Shown here piece after piece: positions 1 to 9,507 of a stretch of 64,000 nt of DNA; positions within the stretch are counted from its first letter, which is position 1; every line of letters starts with the position of its first letter. The position numbers and the translations under genes are program-made. Under the pieces are notes generated by a model. It did not search any database and was not told where the DNA came from. It saw only the letters and a list, made by a program, of their open reading frames with translations. The DNA is from CAIWHR01 sp963741355 (lineage in GTDB: Bacteria > Pseudomonadota > Gammaproteobacteria > Burkholderiales > Casimicrobiaceae): positions 257,096 through 321,095 of the forward strand of contig CAVUIG010000003.1 in NCBI GenBank assembly GCA_963741355.1, given 5' to 3'.

Positions 1-438
1 TCGAGGCGCTGCTCGACCGCGGGCGCGACCGAGGTCGTACCCGAGGTGCTCGAAGGCAGCCTGATGCTCGCGATGCATTCGCTTCTGGTGCTGGGCGTGC
101 CGCTCAACCGCGTGCTGAAGCGGCTCCACACGATCCGCGAAGAGCGCTACAGCCTCTTCCGCGGATTCTTCCACGGCGCGTCCGACGCGGCCGACGCCGC
201 CGACAACCTGCAGCCGCGGCTGCATTCGGTGCTGCTGCCCGAGCGCGCGCACGCGGCCGGGAAGGCGCTGGCGTCGCTCGGCATCGACGGTCTGGTCGAG
301 GTGACCGGCGTGCGCCGCCGCGGCGCGCCGCCGCAGCGGCCGCTTCCCGAATGGGTCTTCGAGAGCGGCGACATCGTCGTGCTGCTCGGGCGGCCGGAGG
401 AGCTCTCGCGGGCGGAGCAGAAGCTGCTTCAGGGTTGA
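1..438 (+). CDS. Kef-type cation:proton antiporter, C-terminal part (5' end outside window)
   Basis: This is the last 145 codons of a monovalent cation:proton antiporter of the CPA2/KefB-KefC type, open from the first base. The segment GATEVVPEVLEGSLMLA is the end of the TrkA-N (RCK) domain as found in these proteins. It is followed by a TrkA-C-like domain ending in ESGDIVVLLGRPEEL, which resembles the ligand-binding tail. The membrane part lies upstream of the window. The protein would export K+ or Na+ in exchange for protons at the inner membrane. Family assignment is from recognisable C-terminal motifs only, so the exact substrate cannot be given. Confidence 0.75.
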   Translation, partial: SRRCSTAGATEVVPEVLEGSLMLAMHSLLVLGVPLNRVLKRLHTIREERYSLFRGFFHGASDAADAADNLQPRLHSVLLPERAHAAGKALASLGIDGLVEVTGVRRRGAPPQRPLPEWVFESGDIVVLLGRPEELSRAEQKLLQG

Positions 439-522
439 GCGGGACTACCGCGACGGCGCCTCCGCCTGCGCGACTGGCGGGCCGGTCAATCCATGCTCGC
501 CACGCCAACTGACCATGGGTCA

Positions 523-551
523 TTGTTGTGGCCGGGGCCGCACGCTACAAT
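523..551 (+). promoter_or_regulatory. candidate sigma70 promoter of the mla operon
   Basis: A TTGTTG hexamer (523-528) and a TACAAT hexamer (546-551) are separated by 17 nt and lie about 35 nt before the mlaF start codon. Spacing is ideal and four to five bases of each box match the consensus. This is an inference from sequence only. Confidence 0.5.
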
Positions 552-586
552 CGCCCTCTTTCGTTCCGAGCGTCCACGAGCCGTCG

Positions 587-1425
587 ATGCATTCCGGTGA
601 GAAATCCAGTCCGGCGCCCACGGCGCGCGAATTCGCGGTCGAGCTCGCCGACGTCCGCTACGGCTACGACCGGAGACCCGTGCTCGACGGGATCTCGATG
701 CAGATTCCGCGCGGCAAGGTCGTCGCGATCATGGGCGGATCGGGCTGCGGCAAGACGACGATCCTTCGGCTCATCGGCGGCCAGATCAAGCCGTGGTCGG
801 GCCGCGTGACGGTCGCCGGGGAGTCGGTGCCGGACCTCGACCGCGACGCGCTCTTCGCGATGCGCCGCAAGTTCGGGATGCTGTTCCAGTTCGGCGCGCT
901 GTTCACCGACATGTCCGTCTTCGAGAACGTCGCCTTCGCGCTGCGCGAGCACACCGACCTGCCCGAGGAGCTGATCCGCGATCTCGTGCTGATGAAACTG
1001 CACGCGGTCGGGTTGCGCGGCGCCGCGCAGCTCGCGCCCATCCGAGCTCTCCGGCGGCATGGCGCGACGGGTCGCGCTCGCGCGGGCGATCGCACTCGAC
1101 CCCATGCTGGTGCTCTACGACGAGCCGTTCGCGGGGCTCGACCCGATCTCGCTCGGCGTCGTCGGCCAGCTGATCCGCCGGCTCAACGACGCCCTCGGCA
1201 TCACGTCGATCGTCGTCACGCACGACGTCTACGAATCGCTCAAGATGGTCGACTACATGTATTTCGTCTCCGAGGGACGGATCGTCGCGCAGGGCACGCC
1301 GGACGAAGTGCGCGCGTCCAGCGAGGCGATTCGTGCGCCAGTTCGTCGACGGCGCGGCGGATGGCCCGGTGCCGTTCCACTATCCGGCCACCGCCTACAG
1401 GACGGAGCTCTTCGCCCATGATTGA
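587..1425 (+). CDS. mlaF: MlaF, phospholipid transport ABC ATPase (two frameshifts)
   Basis: MlaF is the cytoplasmic ATPase of the MlaFEDB complex, which moves phospholipids between the inner membrane and periplasmic MlaC. The Walker A motif GGSGCGKTT, the ABC signature (L)SGGMARR and Walker B VLYDEPFAGLD are all present, followed by the switch His in VVTHD. The reading frame is broken twice. An extra base near 1040 hides PSELSGGMARRVALARA, and another near 1329 precedes FVRQFVDGAADGPVPFHYPA. Both are +1 shifts, and the flanking protein is fully conserved, so the gene is probably intact in the organism. The start ATG at 587 follows a good promoter. The stop overlaps the mlaE start (ATGATTGA), as in tightly coupled mla operons. 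Confidence 0.88.
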
Positions 1426-2236
1426 GCACGGCCACGCCGCGGGGAACGGCCTCGCCAGCGTGTTCCGGCGCGTCGGCCGCGCGACGGCCGACGGGCTCAC
1501 GCGGTTCGGGTACGCGGCGCGTTTCTTCGTCACGGTCGTGCGGGAATCGCCCGCAGCGTTCCGGCGCATCCACCTCACGCTGCGCGAAATCTACTTTTCC
1601 GGCGTGCTCTCGCTCGTCATCATTCTCATCTCGGGGCTCTTCGTCGGGATGGTGCTGGCGCTGCAGGGCTACGACGTGCTGCAGCGCTACGGCGCCGACC
1701 AGTCGCTCGGCGTCCTCGTCGCGCTCTCGCTCGTCCGCGAGCTGGGACCGGTGGTGGCCGGCCTCCTCTTCGCGAGCCGCGCCGGCAGCGCGATCACCGC
1801 GGAGATCGGCCTCATGAAGGCGACCGAGCAGATCTCGGCGATGGAAATGATGGCGGTCGATCCGCTCGCCCGCGTCGTCGCACCGCGCTTCTGGGGCGGG
1901 GTCGTCTCGATGCCGCTGCTGGCGGCGCTGTTCTCGACGCTGGGCGTGTTCGGCGCGTATCTCGTCGGCGTGCGGCTCCTCGGCATCGACGCCGGCGCGT
2001 TCTGGGGCAACATGCAGGCCGCCGTCGACTTCCGGCACGATATCCTCAACGGCATCGTCAAGAGCGTCGTGTTCGGCGTCGCCGTCAGCCTGATCGCCGT
2101 GTTCGAGGGCTACGACGCGAAGCCCACTGCCGAGGGAGTGTCGAGCGCCACGACGCGCACCGTCGTCTACAGCTCGCTCACCATCCTCGCGCTCGATTTC
2201 GTGCTCACCGTCTTCATGTTCCGGGGGTTCAGATGA
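1418..2236 (+). CDS. mlaE: MlaE, phospholipid transport ABC permease
   Basis: MlaE is the inner-membrane permease of the Mla complex (272 aa). It has an N-terminal amphipathic segment and then five or so hydrophobic helices. The conserved family core is visible: SGLFVGMVLALQGYDVLQRYGA, then LVRELGPVVAGLLFASRAGSAITAEIG and MKATEQISAMEMMAVDP. It starts inside the end of mlaF (ATG at 1418) and is followed after 136 nt by mlaD. This spacer is longer than elsewhere in the operon, and I see no gene in it. Confidence 0.93.
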   Translation: MIEHGHAAGNGLASVFRRVGRATADGLTRFGYAARFFVTVVRESPAAFRRIHLTLREIYFSGVLSLVIILISGLFVGMVLALQGYDVLQRYGADQSLGVLVALSLVRELGPVVAGLLFASRAGSAITAEIGLMKATEQISAMEMMAVDPLARVVAPRFWGGVVSMPLLAALFSTLGVFGAYLVGVRLLGIDAGAFWGNMQAAVDFRHDILNGIVKSVVFGVAVSLIAVFEGYDAKPTAEGVSSATTRTVVYSSLTILALDFVLTVFMFRGFR

Positions 2237-2372
2237 GCCTTGCCGGGTGCGCAGCAGCCGAATTGGCGAATGAGGCCGCGAGCGCGGAGGGACCAATGAG
2301 TGCGCCGCACCAACGTCGCCGCGCCGGCAGCGTTCCGGTCGGCTCGACAACGACAATGCAGGGAGCCGCGCG

Positions 2373-2840
2373 ATGAATCGCAGCACGATCGACCTCTGGG
2401 TCGGCATTTTTGTGATGATGGGGATCGGCGCGATTCTCTTTCTCGCGCTCAAGGTCGGCAATCTCGTCTCGGTAGGGGCCACGCCGGGCTACCGGCTCGA
2501 GGCGAACTTCGACAACATCGGCGGTCTAAAGCTGCGCGCGCCGGTGAAGGCCGCAGGAGTGGTCGTGGGCCGCGTCGAAGCGATCCGGTTCGATCAGAAG
2601 ACCTACCAGGCGGTCGTCACGATGAAGATCGACGAGGGAAACGAATTCACCGCGGACACGATCGCGTCGATCCTGACGTCGGGTCTCCTCGGCGAGGTCT
2701 ACGTCGGTCTCGACGCGGGCGGGGACACGAAGATGCTCGCCAACGGGAATGTCATCAAGAAGACGCAATCGGCCGTCGTGCTGGAAAAGCTGATCGGGCA
2801 GTTCCTGTTCGACAAGGCCGCGTCGGCAGGCTCCAAATGA
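2373..2840 (+). CDS. mlaD: MlaD, MCE-domain lipid-binding subunit
   Basis: MlaD (155 aa) is anchored in the inner membrane by one N-terminal helix (about residues 8-26, IFVMMGIGAILFLALKV). It exposes an MCE domain to the periplasm, where it forms the hexameric lipid channel above MlaE. The MCE core YRLEANFDNIGGLKLRAPVK and the later GLLGEVYVGLDAGGD are typical. The gene ends in ATGA, overlapping mlaA by four bases. That indicates translational coupling and unusual operon order (mlaA inside the operon), which is normal for betaproteobacteria. Confidence 0.94.
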   Translation: MNRSTIDLWVGIFVMMGIGAILFLALKVGNLVSVGATPGYRLEANFDNIGGLKLRAPVKAAGVVVGRVEAIRFDQKTYQAVVTMKIDEGNEFTADTIASILTSGLLGEVYVGLDAGGDTKMLANGNVIKKTQSAVVLEKLIGQFLFDKAASAGSK

Positions 2841-3562
2841 AGCCGCGCCCGATGCCGATGCGAGCACTGCCGGCCGCCGTGCTGGCGGCGACGCTGCTCC
2901 TCGCCGGCTGCGCCGCCGCGCCCTCGAAGGACGACCCGTTCGAGCCGATGAACCGGGCGATGTTCGAAGTCAACGACGTCGTCGACGGCAACATCGTGAA
3001 GCCGATCGCCGAGCTCTACGTGCAGGCGGTGCCGAAGCTCGTGCGCACCGGCGTCACCAACGTGTTCAACAACATCGACGATTTCTTCTCGGGCATCAAC
3101 GGCCTCCTGCAGGGCAAGACCGAGAAGGCGGGCAACGACTTCGGCCGCGTGCTGCTCAACACGATCTGCGTGCTGGGGCTCTTCGACGTGGCGTCGGACC
3201 TGGGCATCGAGCGCGGCAACGAGGACTTCGGCCAGACGTTCGCCGTCTGGGGATTTCCGCAGGGCCCGTACCTCTTCGTCCCGCTGTTCGGCCCGACGAC
3301 GGTGCGCGACGGCACGGGCGTGCTGGTCCGCGTCTACGCGGGACCGGTCGGCTTCATCCCGTATGTTCCGCTGCGCAACTCGATCTACGGCCTGGGCTAC
3401 ATCGACCTGCGGGCGCAGGCGCTCGACGCCGGCGAAGTCGTGAACACGGGCGCGCTCGACCGTTATCTTTTCATCCGCAACGCCTACCTGCAGCGGCGGC
3501 GGTATCTCGTTTTCGACGGCAATCCGCCGCCGGCGATCGAAGAACTGGAGGAGCCTGAATGA
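2837..3562 (+). CDS. mlaA: MlaA (VacJ), outer-membrane lipoprotein
   Basis: MlaA (241 aa) is the outer-membrane component that removes mislocalised phospholipids from the outer leaflet. A lipoprotein signal with lipobox LLAGC at about residues 20-24 is followed by the family hallmark DPFEPMNRAMFEVND and by GNEDFGQTFAVWGFPQGPYL, PLFGPTTVRDG and YIDLRAQAL. The start was chosen at 2837 because it gives the signal peptide and overlaps the mlaD stop. The stop overlaps mlaC by ATGA. Confidence 0.95.
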   Translation: MKPRPMPMRALPAAVLAATLLLAGCAAAPSKDDPFEPMNRAMFEVNDVVDGNIVKPIAELYVQAVPKLVRTGVTNVFNNIDDFFSGINGLLQGKTEKAGNDFGRVLLNTICVLGLFDVASDLGIERGNEDFGQTFAVWGFPQGPYLFVPLFGPTTVRDGTGVLVRVYAGPVGFIPYVPLRNSIYGLGYIDLRAQALDAGEVVNTGALDRYLFIRNAYLQRRRYLVFDGNPPPAIEELEEPE

Positions 3563-4182
3563 TGAGAGCTATCGCGCGGCCGGTCGTGTTCGCCGCAATC
3601 TCGCTGGCAGCGCTGGTGGCGGTGCCCGCACTCGCGCAGGAAGCGCCGGACGCGATGGTGAAGCGCGTATCGCAGGACACGCTGGCGACCATCCGCTCCG
3701 ACCCGCTCGTTCAGTCCGGCGACCAGGCGCACATCCGCGACCTGATCGAGGTCAAGCTCGTCCCGCATTTCGACTTCATGCGGATGACGGCGCTGGCAAT
3801 GGGACGCAACTGGCGCAATGCGACGCCGGAGCAGCAGAAGCAGCTCGCCGACCAGTTCCGCGCGCTCCTCGTGCGCACCTACGCCGGCGCGCTCAACCAG
3901 TACCGCAGCGAGACGATCGACTACAAGCCGTTCAAGATGAATCCTGACGACACCGAGGTCACGGTCCGCACGCAGGTGACCAAGACGAGTGGACAGCCGG
4001 TGCAGATCGACTACTCGCTCGAAAAGACGCCCGACGGCTGGAAGGCCTACGACGTGATCGTCGCGGGCGTGAGCCTCGTCACCAACTATCGCGACGAGTT
4101 CAACGCGCAGATCAAGAACGGCGGCATCGACGGCCTCATCAAGACGCTCGCCGACCGCAACAAGGGAACGCCCGCGAAATGA
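3559..4182 (+). CDS. mlaC: MlaC, periplasmic phospholipid carrier
   Basis: MlaC (207 aa) shuttles phospholipid between MlaA at the outer membrane and MlaD at the inner membrane. It has a cleavable signal peptide ending about ALVAVPALAQ. The mature protein has the Tol-Ttg2 fold pattern: HFDFMRMTALAMGRNWRNATPEQQKQL, then DYSLEKTPDGWKAYDVIVAGVSLVTNYRDEF. The start overlaps the mlaA stop and the stop overlaps the start of mlaB. Confidence 0.95.
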   Translation: MMRAIARPVVFAAISLAALVAVPALAQEAPDAMVKRVSQDTLATIRSDPLVQSGDQAHIRDLIEVKLVPHFDFMRMTALAMGRNWRNATPEQQKQLADQFRALLVRTYAGALNQYRSETIDYKPFKMNPDDTEVTVRTQVTKTSGQPVQIDYSLEKTPDGWKAYDVIVAGVSLVTNYRDEFNAQIKNGGIDGLIKTLADRNKGTPAK

Positions 4183-4502
4183 TGCTGGAGTGCGCACCGG
4201 GCTCGGGCGGAACGGGCCGCTTCGTCGCCGCGGAGGACGGCCGGCGCTGGACGTTCAGCGGCGTCCTCACCGTCGCCGACGCGGGGCCGGCGCTCGAGGC
4301 GGCGCGCGAGCTGCCGCTGCCCTCCGACGGCGTGGTCGACTGCGCCGGCATCGAAGCCGTCGATTCCACCGCGGTCGCCGTGCTGGTCGCGCTGAAGCGG
4401 CGCGCCGCGCAGGAGCGAAAGCCGCTCCGGTACACGAACGTTCCCGCGGCGCTGCGCGACCTGGGCGAGCTCTACGGCGTTGCGGAGATGCTCGCCGACT
4501 AG
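4179..4502 (+). CDS. mlaB: MlaB-like STAS-domain protein
   Basis: This 107-residue soluble protein has a STAS domain, with the core GVVDCAGIEAVDSTAVAVLVALKRRA. MlaB is the small regulatory subunit that binds MlaF and stabilises the transporter. The conserved Asp-Ser-Thr at the helix start (AVDSTAV) is present. The gene overlaps mlaC by four bases and is the last of the operon. Its stop codon lies at the edge of an inverted-repeat element. Confidence 0.88.
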   Translation: MMLECAPGSGGTGRFVAAEDGRRWTFSGVLTVADAGPALEAARELPLPSDGVVDCAGIEAVDSTAVAVLVALKRRAAQERKPLRYTNVPAALRDLGELYGVAEMLAD

Positions 4503-4644
4503 AACCTATCTCAAAATAGGCTGCGCGAGCCCGACTGCTTTGTCGTGTCCTCGCTCGCCCCTCGCTGTACGTGCCTGTACTATCTCGGGGCTCGCTGCGG
4601 GCCTTCGCGCATTCGGGCCGCTCGCCCCATTTTGAAATAGGTTC
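4502..4644. repeat. 143-nt inverted-repeat element between mlaB and the ABC exporter
   Basis: The ends 4502-4520 and 4627-4644 are an imperfect inverted repeat (core AACCTAT.TCAAAAT against ATTTTGAAATAGGTT). Between them lies a second small palindrome around GTACGTGCCTGTAC. No coding potential is seen inside. The layout looks like a small non-autonomous palindromic element or an extragenic repeat. Copy number elsewhere cannot be judged from this window, although a similar GTAC...GTAC core occurs near 28420. Confidence 0.6.
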
Positions 4645-4711
4645 TGGCCTTATCGATCCGCGCTCCGACCGGGCGCGGCGAATGCTCCGCTGTTCCCACT
4701 CTGCGCTCCTC

Positions 4712-5617
4712 ATGGCCGCCGCCGTCGAAGTCGTCAACGTGATGCGCCGCTTCGGCAGCGTGCGGGCGCTCGCCGGGGTGAGCCTCGCGGTCGAGGAGGG
4801 CGAATTCTTCGGCCTGCTCGGGCCCAACGGCGCCGGCAAGACCACGCTCATCTCGATCCTGGCCGGATTGACGCGCGCCGACAGCGGCTCCGCACGCATC
4901 CTCGGCCACGACGTCATCGCCGATTACCGCGCGGCGCGCCGGCTCCTGGGCGTGGTGCCGCAGGAGCTCGTGTTCGATCCGTTCTTCTCGGTGCGCGAAA
5001 CGCTGCGGATCCAGTCCGGGTATTTCGGGATCCGCGACAACGGCGCGTGGATCGACGAGATCCTGCATCACCTCGACCTCACGTCCAAGGCCGACGCCAA
5101 CATGCGCTCGCTGTCGGGCGGGATGAAGCGGCGCGTCCTGGTCGGCCAGGCGCTGGTGCACAAGCCGCCGGTGATCGTCCTCGACGAGCCGACCGCGGGC
5201 GTCGACGTCGAGCTGCGGCAGAGCCTGTGGGGCTTCATCCGCAAGCTCAATCGCGACGGGCACACGATCATCCTGACGACGCACTATCTCGAGGAGGCCG
5301 AGGCGCTGTGCGGGCGCATCGCGATGCTGAAGGCGGGCGCGCTGGTCGCGCTCGACACCAAGCAGAACCTGCTGTCGCAGGTCGAGGGACTGACGGTGCG
5401 CCTCGTCGCCGCGCGCGTCCCCGCGGCATGGCAGGCGCGCGTTCGTCGGCAGGATGATCGGATTTTCGAAATCGGCCTCACTCGCTACGCCGAGCTCGAG
5501 GACCTTCTCGCCGCGCTGCGCGCCGAAGGCATCGCGATCGACGAGCTCGCACTTCAGGAGACCGACCTCGAGCACGTCTTCCTGCGCATCATGGGCGCGG
5601 AGGAGCGCGTGCAATGA
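4712..5617 (+). CDS. ABC transporter ATP-binding protein, YadG-like
   Basis: This 301-aa ABC ATPase has Walker A GPNGAGKTT, signature SLSGGMKRRVLVGQALVHKP, Walker B VIVLDEPTAGVD and H-loop ILTTHYLEEAE. The sequence resembles E. coli YadG, the ATPase of a two-gene exporter whose substrate is unknown. The ATG at 4712 was chosen because it directly precedes the first beta strand (VEVVNVMRRFG). The stop overlaps the permease start. In betaproteobacteria this pair commonly follows the mla genes. Confidence 0.9.
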   Translation: MAAAVEVVNVMRRFGSVRALAGVSLAVEEGEFFGLLGPNGAGKTTLISILAGLTRADSGSARILGHDVIADYRAARRLLGVVPQELVFDPFFSVRETLRIQSGYFGIRDNGAWIDEILHHLDLTSKADANMRSLSGGMKRRVLVGQALVHKPPVIVLDEPTAGVDVELRQSLWGFIRKLNRDGHTIILTTHYLEEAEALCGRIAMLKAGALVALDTKQNLLSQVEGLTVRLVAARVPAAWQARVRRQDDRIFEIGLTRYAELEDLLAALRAEGIAIDELALQETDLEHVFLRIMGAEERVQ

Positions 5618-6391
5618 TGCTGCGCGGCGCCGGCTGGCCCACGCTCCTCTACAAGGAGCTGCTGCGCTTCTGGAAGGTGTCGTTCCAGACGATCGCGGCG
5701 CCGGTCGCCAACTCGCTTCTCTACCTGCTCATCTTTTCGCACGTGCTGGAATCGCGGGTCACGGTATTCGACGGCCAGGTGGGCTACACGGCCTTTCTCA
5801 TTCCCGGGGCTCGTGATGATGGCGGTGCTGCAGAACGCATTCGCCAACAGCTCGTCGTCGCTCATCCAGTCGAAGATCACCGGCAACCTCATCTTCGTGC
5901 TGCTGCCGCCGCTGTCGCCGGCCGACCTGTTCATCGCCTACGTGCTGGGGGCGATGGTGCGCGGCATCGTGGTCGGCCTCGGCGTGTTCGCGGTCACGCT
6001 CTTCTTCCTGCCGGCGCTGGCCGCGCTGCCGCATCCGCTGTGGGCGCTGGGGTTCGCGCTGCTCGGCAGCGCGATCCTGGGGACGATGGGCATCATCGCC
6101 GGCATCTGGGCGGAGAAATTCGACCAGCTCGCGGGATTCCAGAATTTCGTCATCATGCCGCTCACCTTCCTCTCGGGCGTGTTCTACTCGATCCACTCGC
6201 TGCCGCCGTTCTGGCAGTCGCTGTCCCGGTTCAATCCGTTCTTCTATATGATCGACGGCTTCCGCTACGGCTTCTTCGGCCTCTCCGACGTGGCGCCGGC
6301 GATCTCGCTCGCAATCGTCGCCACCTGCTGCGTCGCGCTCGCGGCGCTCACACTCGCGCTGCTGGCGAGCGGCTGGAAGCTGCGGCGCTGA
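5614..6391 (+). CDS. ABC-2 type permease, YadH-like (one frameshift)
   Basis: This is the partner permease of the preceding ATPase, about 258 aa with six hydrophobic segments of the ABC-2 type. It contains YKELLRFWKVSFQTIAAPV, then MMAVLQNAFANSSSSLIQSK and PLTFLSGVFYSIHSLPPFWQ. One extra G in the run at about 5805-5809 shifts the frame after AFLIPG. Removing it restores AFLIPGLVMMAVLQNAF without any other change. The protein would sit in the inner membrane, with substrate unknown. Confidence 0.87.
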
Positions 6392-6420
6392 CGATCACCG
6401 CAATAACCGACGGAACCGCC

Positions 6421-6666
6421 ATGGTCACGCCCGAATCCATCGAAAAGCAGATCGCCGCCGCCATTCCCTGCGCGCACATCGCCGTCCGCGGCGACGGCCA
6501 TCACTGGGAAGCCGTCATCGTGAGCACCGCCTTCGACGGGCTCTCGAAGGTCCGCGCGCACCAGCTCGTCTATGCCGCGCTGGGCGACCGGATGCGCGAG
6601 GAGATCCACGCGCTGTCGATGACGACGCTGACTCCCGCGCAATGGCAGGCGGCGCGCGGCGCCTGA
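6421..6666 (+). CDS. ibaG: BolA-family protein, IbaG-like
   Basis: This is a small 81-aa BolA/IbaG-type protein with the fold core HWEAVIVSTAFDGLSKVRAHQLVYAALGD and the C-terminal HALSMTTLTP segment. IbaG/BolA proteins work with monothiol glutaredoxins in iron-sulfur cluster handling. The gene sits directly before murA (1-nt spacer), an arrangement kept in many proteobacteria. Confidence 0.9.
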   Translation: MVTPESIEKQIAAAIPCAHIAVRGDGHHWEAVIVSTAFDGLSKVRAHQLVYAALGDRMREEIHALSMTTLTPAQWQAARGA

Positions 6667-6667
6667 C

Positions 6668-7917
<1,250 letters not shown>

Positions 7918-7921
<4 letters not shown>

Positions 7922-8740
7922 CCGACCTCGGCGCCTCGCCGCTCGGCCGCGCGACGGTCTACGCGGACACCTACGATCCCGGCGCTCCTGTTCGCGGTCG
8001 AGCGCGCGCCCCTTCGCGACGGGCTGGCGTTCGGCGCGACGCTGCCGTTCCGCGGCGCCGACCTGTGGACCGCGTACGAAGTGTCGTGGCTCGATCCGCA
8101 CGGCAAGCCGCAGGTCGGCGTCGCGACCTTCGCGGTTTCGGCGCATTCCCCGCGCATCGTCGAGTCGAAGTCCGTGAAGCTCTACCTCACGGCGCTCAAC
8201 CAGTCGAAGTTCGCGTCGCGCGACGCCGTCGCGGCAACGCTCGCGCGCGACCTGTCGGCGGCCACCGGCGCGGCGGTCGACGCCGGGCTCGAGGCGCCGG
8301 AGGCCTTCGCCGCGCGCGGACGGGAGGAGCTCTCCGGCGAGTGCCTCGATGCATTGCCGTTGCGGGTCGACACGTTCGCGCCGGAACCCGAGGCCCTCAT
8401 CGCCGCGGGCGCCATCGTCGAAAAGACATGGATGACGCGCCTCTTTCGCTCGGTATGTCCGGTGACGGGTCAACCCGACTACGCGAGCGTGCAGATCCGC
8501 TACCGCGGTCCGGCGATCGATCCCGCGGGCCTGCTGCGCTACCTCGTGTCCTTCCGGCGCCATCCGGGCTTCCACGAGCATTGCGTCGAGCGGATCTTCG
8601 CCGACGTCCGGCAGCGTTGCCGGCCCGAATCGCTTGCGGTCTACGCGCGCTTCACGCGCCGCGGCGGCGTCGACATCAATCCGTTCCGTACGAGCGGCGA
8701 CGAGCCGGTGCCGGCGAACGTTCCCACCGCGCAACAGTAG
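7918..8740 (+). CDS. queF: QueF, NADPH-dependent 7-cyano-7-deazaguanine reductase (one frameshift)
   Basis: QueF reduces preQ0 to preQ1 in queuosine biosynthesis. The length (about 273 aa) and two-half structure fit the long type II QueF. The catalytic Cys lies in SVCPVTGQPDYASVQIRYRG. The family segment ESKSVKLYLTALNQSKF and the C-terminal RRGGVDINPFRT are present. An extra C in 7978-7980 breaks the frame. Without it the N-terminus reads YADTYDPALLFAVERAP. The gene starts inside the murA stop. Placement between murA and the his operon is not the common order. Confidence 0.9.
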
Positions 8741-8792
8741 ACGGCCCTCGATTGCGTGGCCTTCCGGCAAAGGCCGGCCGCAGCCCGTCCGG

Positions 8793-8798
8793 TAGAAT
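8793..8798 (+). promoter_or_regulatory. possible -10 element upstream of hisG
   Basis: TAGAAT lies 36 nt before the hisG start in a short non-coding gap. No convincing -35 box is seen, so this is weak evidence for a separate his promoter. Confidence 0.25.
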
Positions 8799-8834
8799 GA
8801 AGCCTTCGCTGCAACGCCATTCGCGCAGGCTCCC

Positions 8835-9494
8835 GTGACCACGCTGACCCTCGCGCTCTCCAAGGGGCGCATTTTCGACGAGACGCTGCCGCTGCTCGCT
8901 GCCGCCGGCATCGTGCCTGCCGAGGATCCCGAGACGTCGCGGCGCCTCATCATCGCGACCAACCGGCCGGGTGTGGCGCTCCTCATCGTCCGCGCGACCG
9001 ACGTGCCCACCTATGTGCAGCACGGCGCCGCCGACCTCGGCGTCGCCGGCAAGGACATCCTGCTGGAGCAGGGTGGCGAAGGGCTGTATCAACCGCTCGA
9101 CCTCGAAATCGCACGCTGCCGGCTCGTCGTCGCGACGCGACGCGGCTACGACTGGGCCGGCACGGTCCAGCGCGGGGCACGCATTCGGGTCGCGACCAAG
9201 TACGTGCGGACGGCGCGCGAGCATTTCGCCGCGAAAGGCATGCACACCGACCTCATCAAGCTCTACGGCTCGATGGAGCTCGCCCCGTTGACCGGGCTCG
9301 CCGACGCGATCGTCGATCTCGTCTCCAGCGGCAACACGCTGAAAGCGAACGATCTCGTCGTCGTCGAGGAGATCATGCCGATCAGCGCGCGGCTCGTGGT
9401 CAATCCCGCGGCGCTCAAGCTGAAGCGCGGCGTGGTCCAGCCGCTGCTCGACGCGATGGCCGCGGCGGTCAGCGCACGGCACGCGGAGAAGTGA
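8835..9494 (+). CDS. hisG: ATP phosphoribosyltransferase catalytic subunit, short form
   Basis: HisG (219 aa) joins ATP and PRPP in the first step of histidine synthesis. It is the short form, lacking the C-terminal regulatory domain, so it should need HisZ, which is not in this window. Motifs include LALSKGRIFDETLPLL, the PRPP-binding region DAIVDLVSSGNTLKANDL and the end EIMPISARLVVNPAALK. The start is a GTG at 8835. It heads the run hisG-D-C-B-H-A-F-I-E. Confidence 0.95.
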   Translation: MTTLTLALSKGRIFDETLPLLAAAGIVPAEDPETSRRLIIATNRPGVALLIVRATDVPTYVQHGAADLGVAGKDILLEQGGEGLYQPLDLEIARCRLVVATRRGYDWAGTVQRGARIRVATKYVRTAREHFAAKGMHTDLIKLYGSMELAPLTGLADAIVDLVSSGNTLKANDLVVVEEIMPISARLVVNPAALKLKRGVVQPLLDAMAAAVSARHAEK

Positions 9495-9507
9495 CGGGGA
9501 CGCGCCG

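Noticed and set aside
1030..1335. Programmed frameshifting in mlaF
   Set aside because: There is no slippery heptamer or downstream structure, two shifts would be needed, and similar shifts occur in many unrelated genes of the window. An error or mutation is more likely.
1253..2482. A 409-codon reverse frame opposite mlaF/mlaE
   Set aside because: It has low-complexity, His/Asp/Glu/Arg-rich composition and lies opposite conserved mla genes, so it is a shadow.
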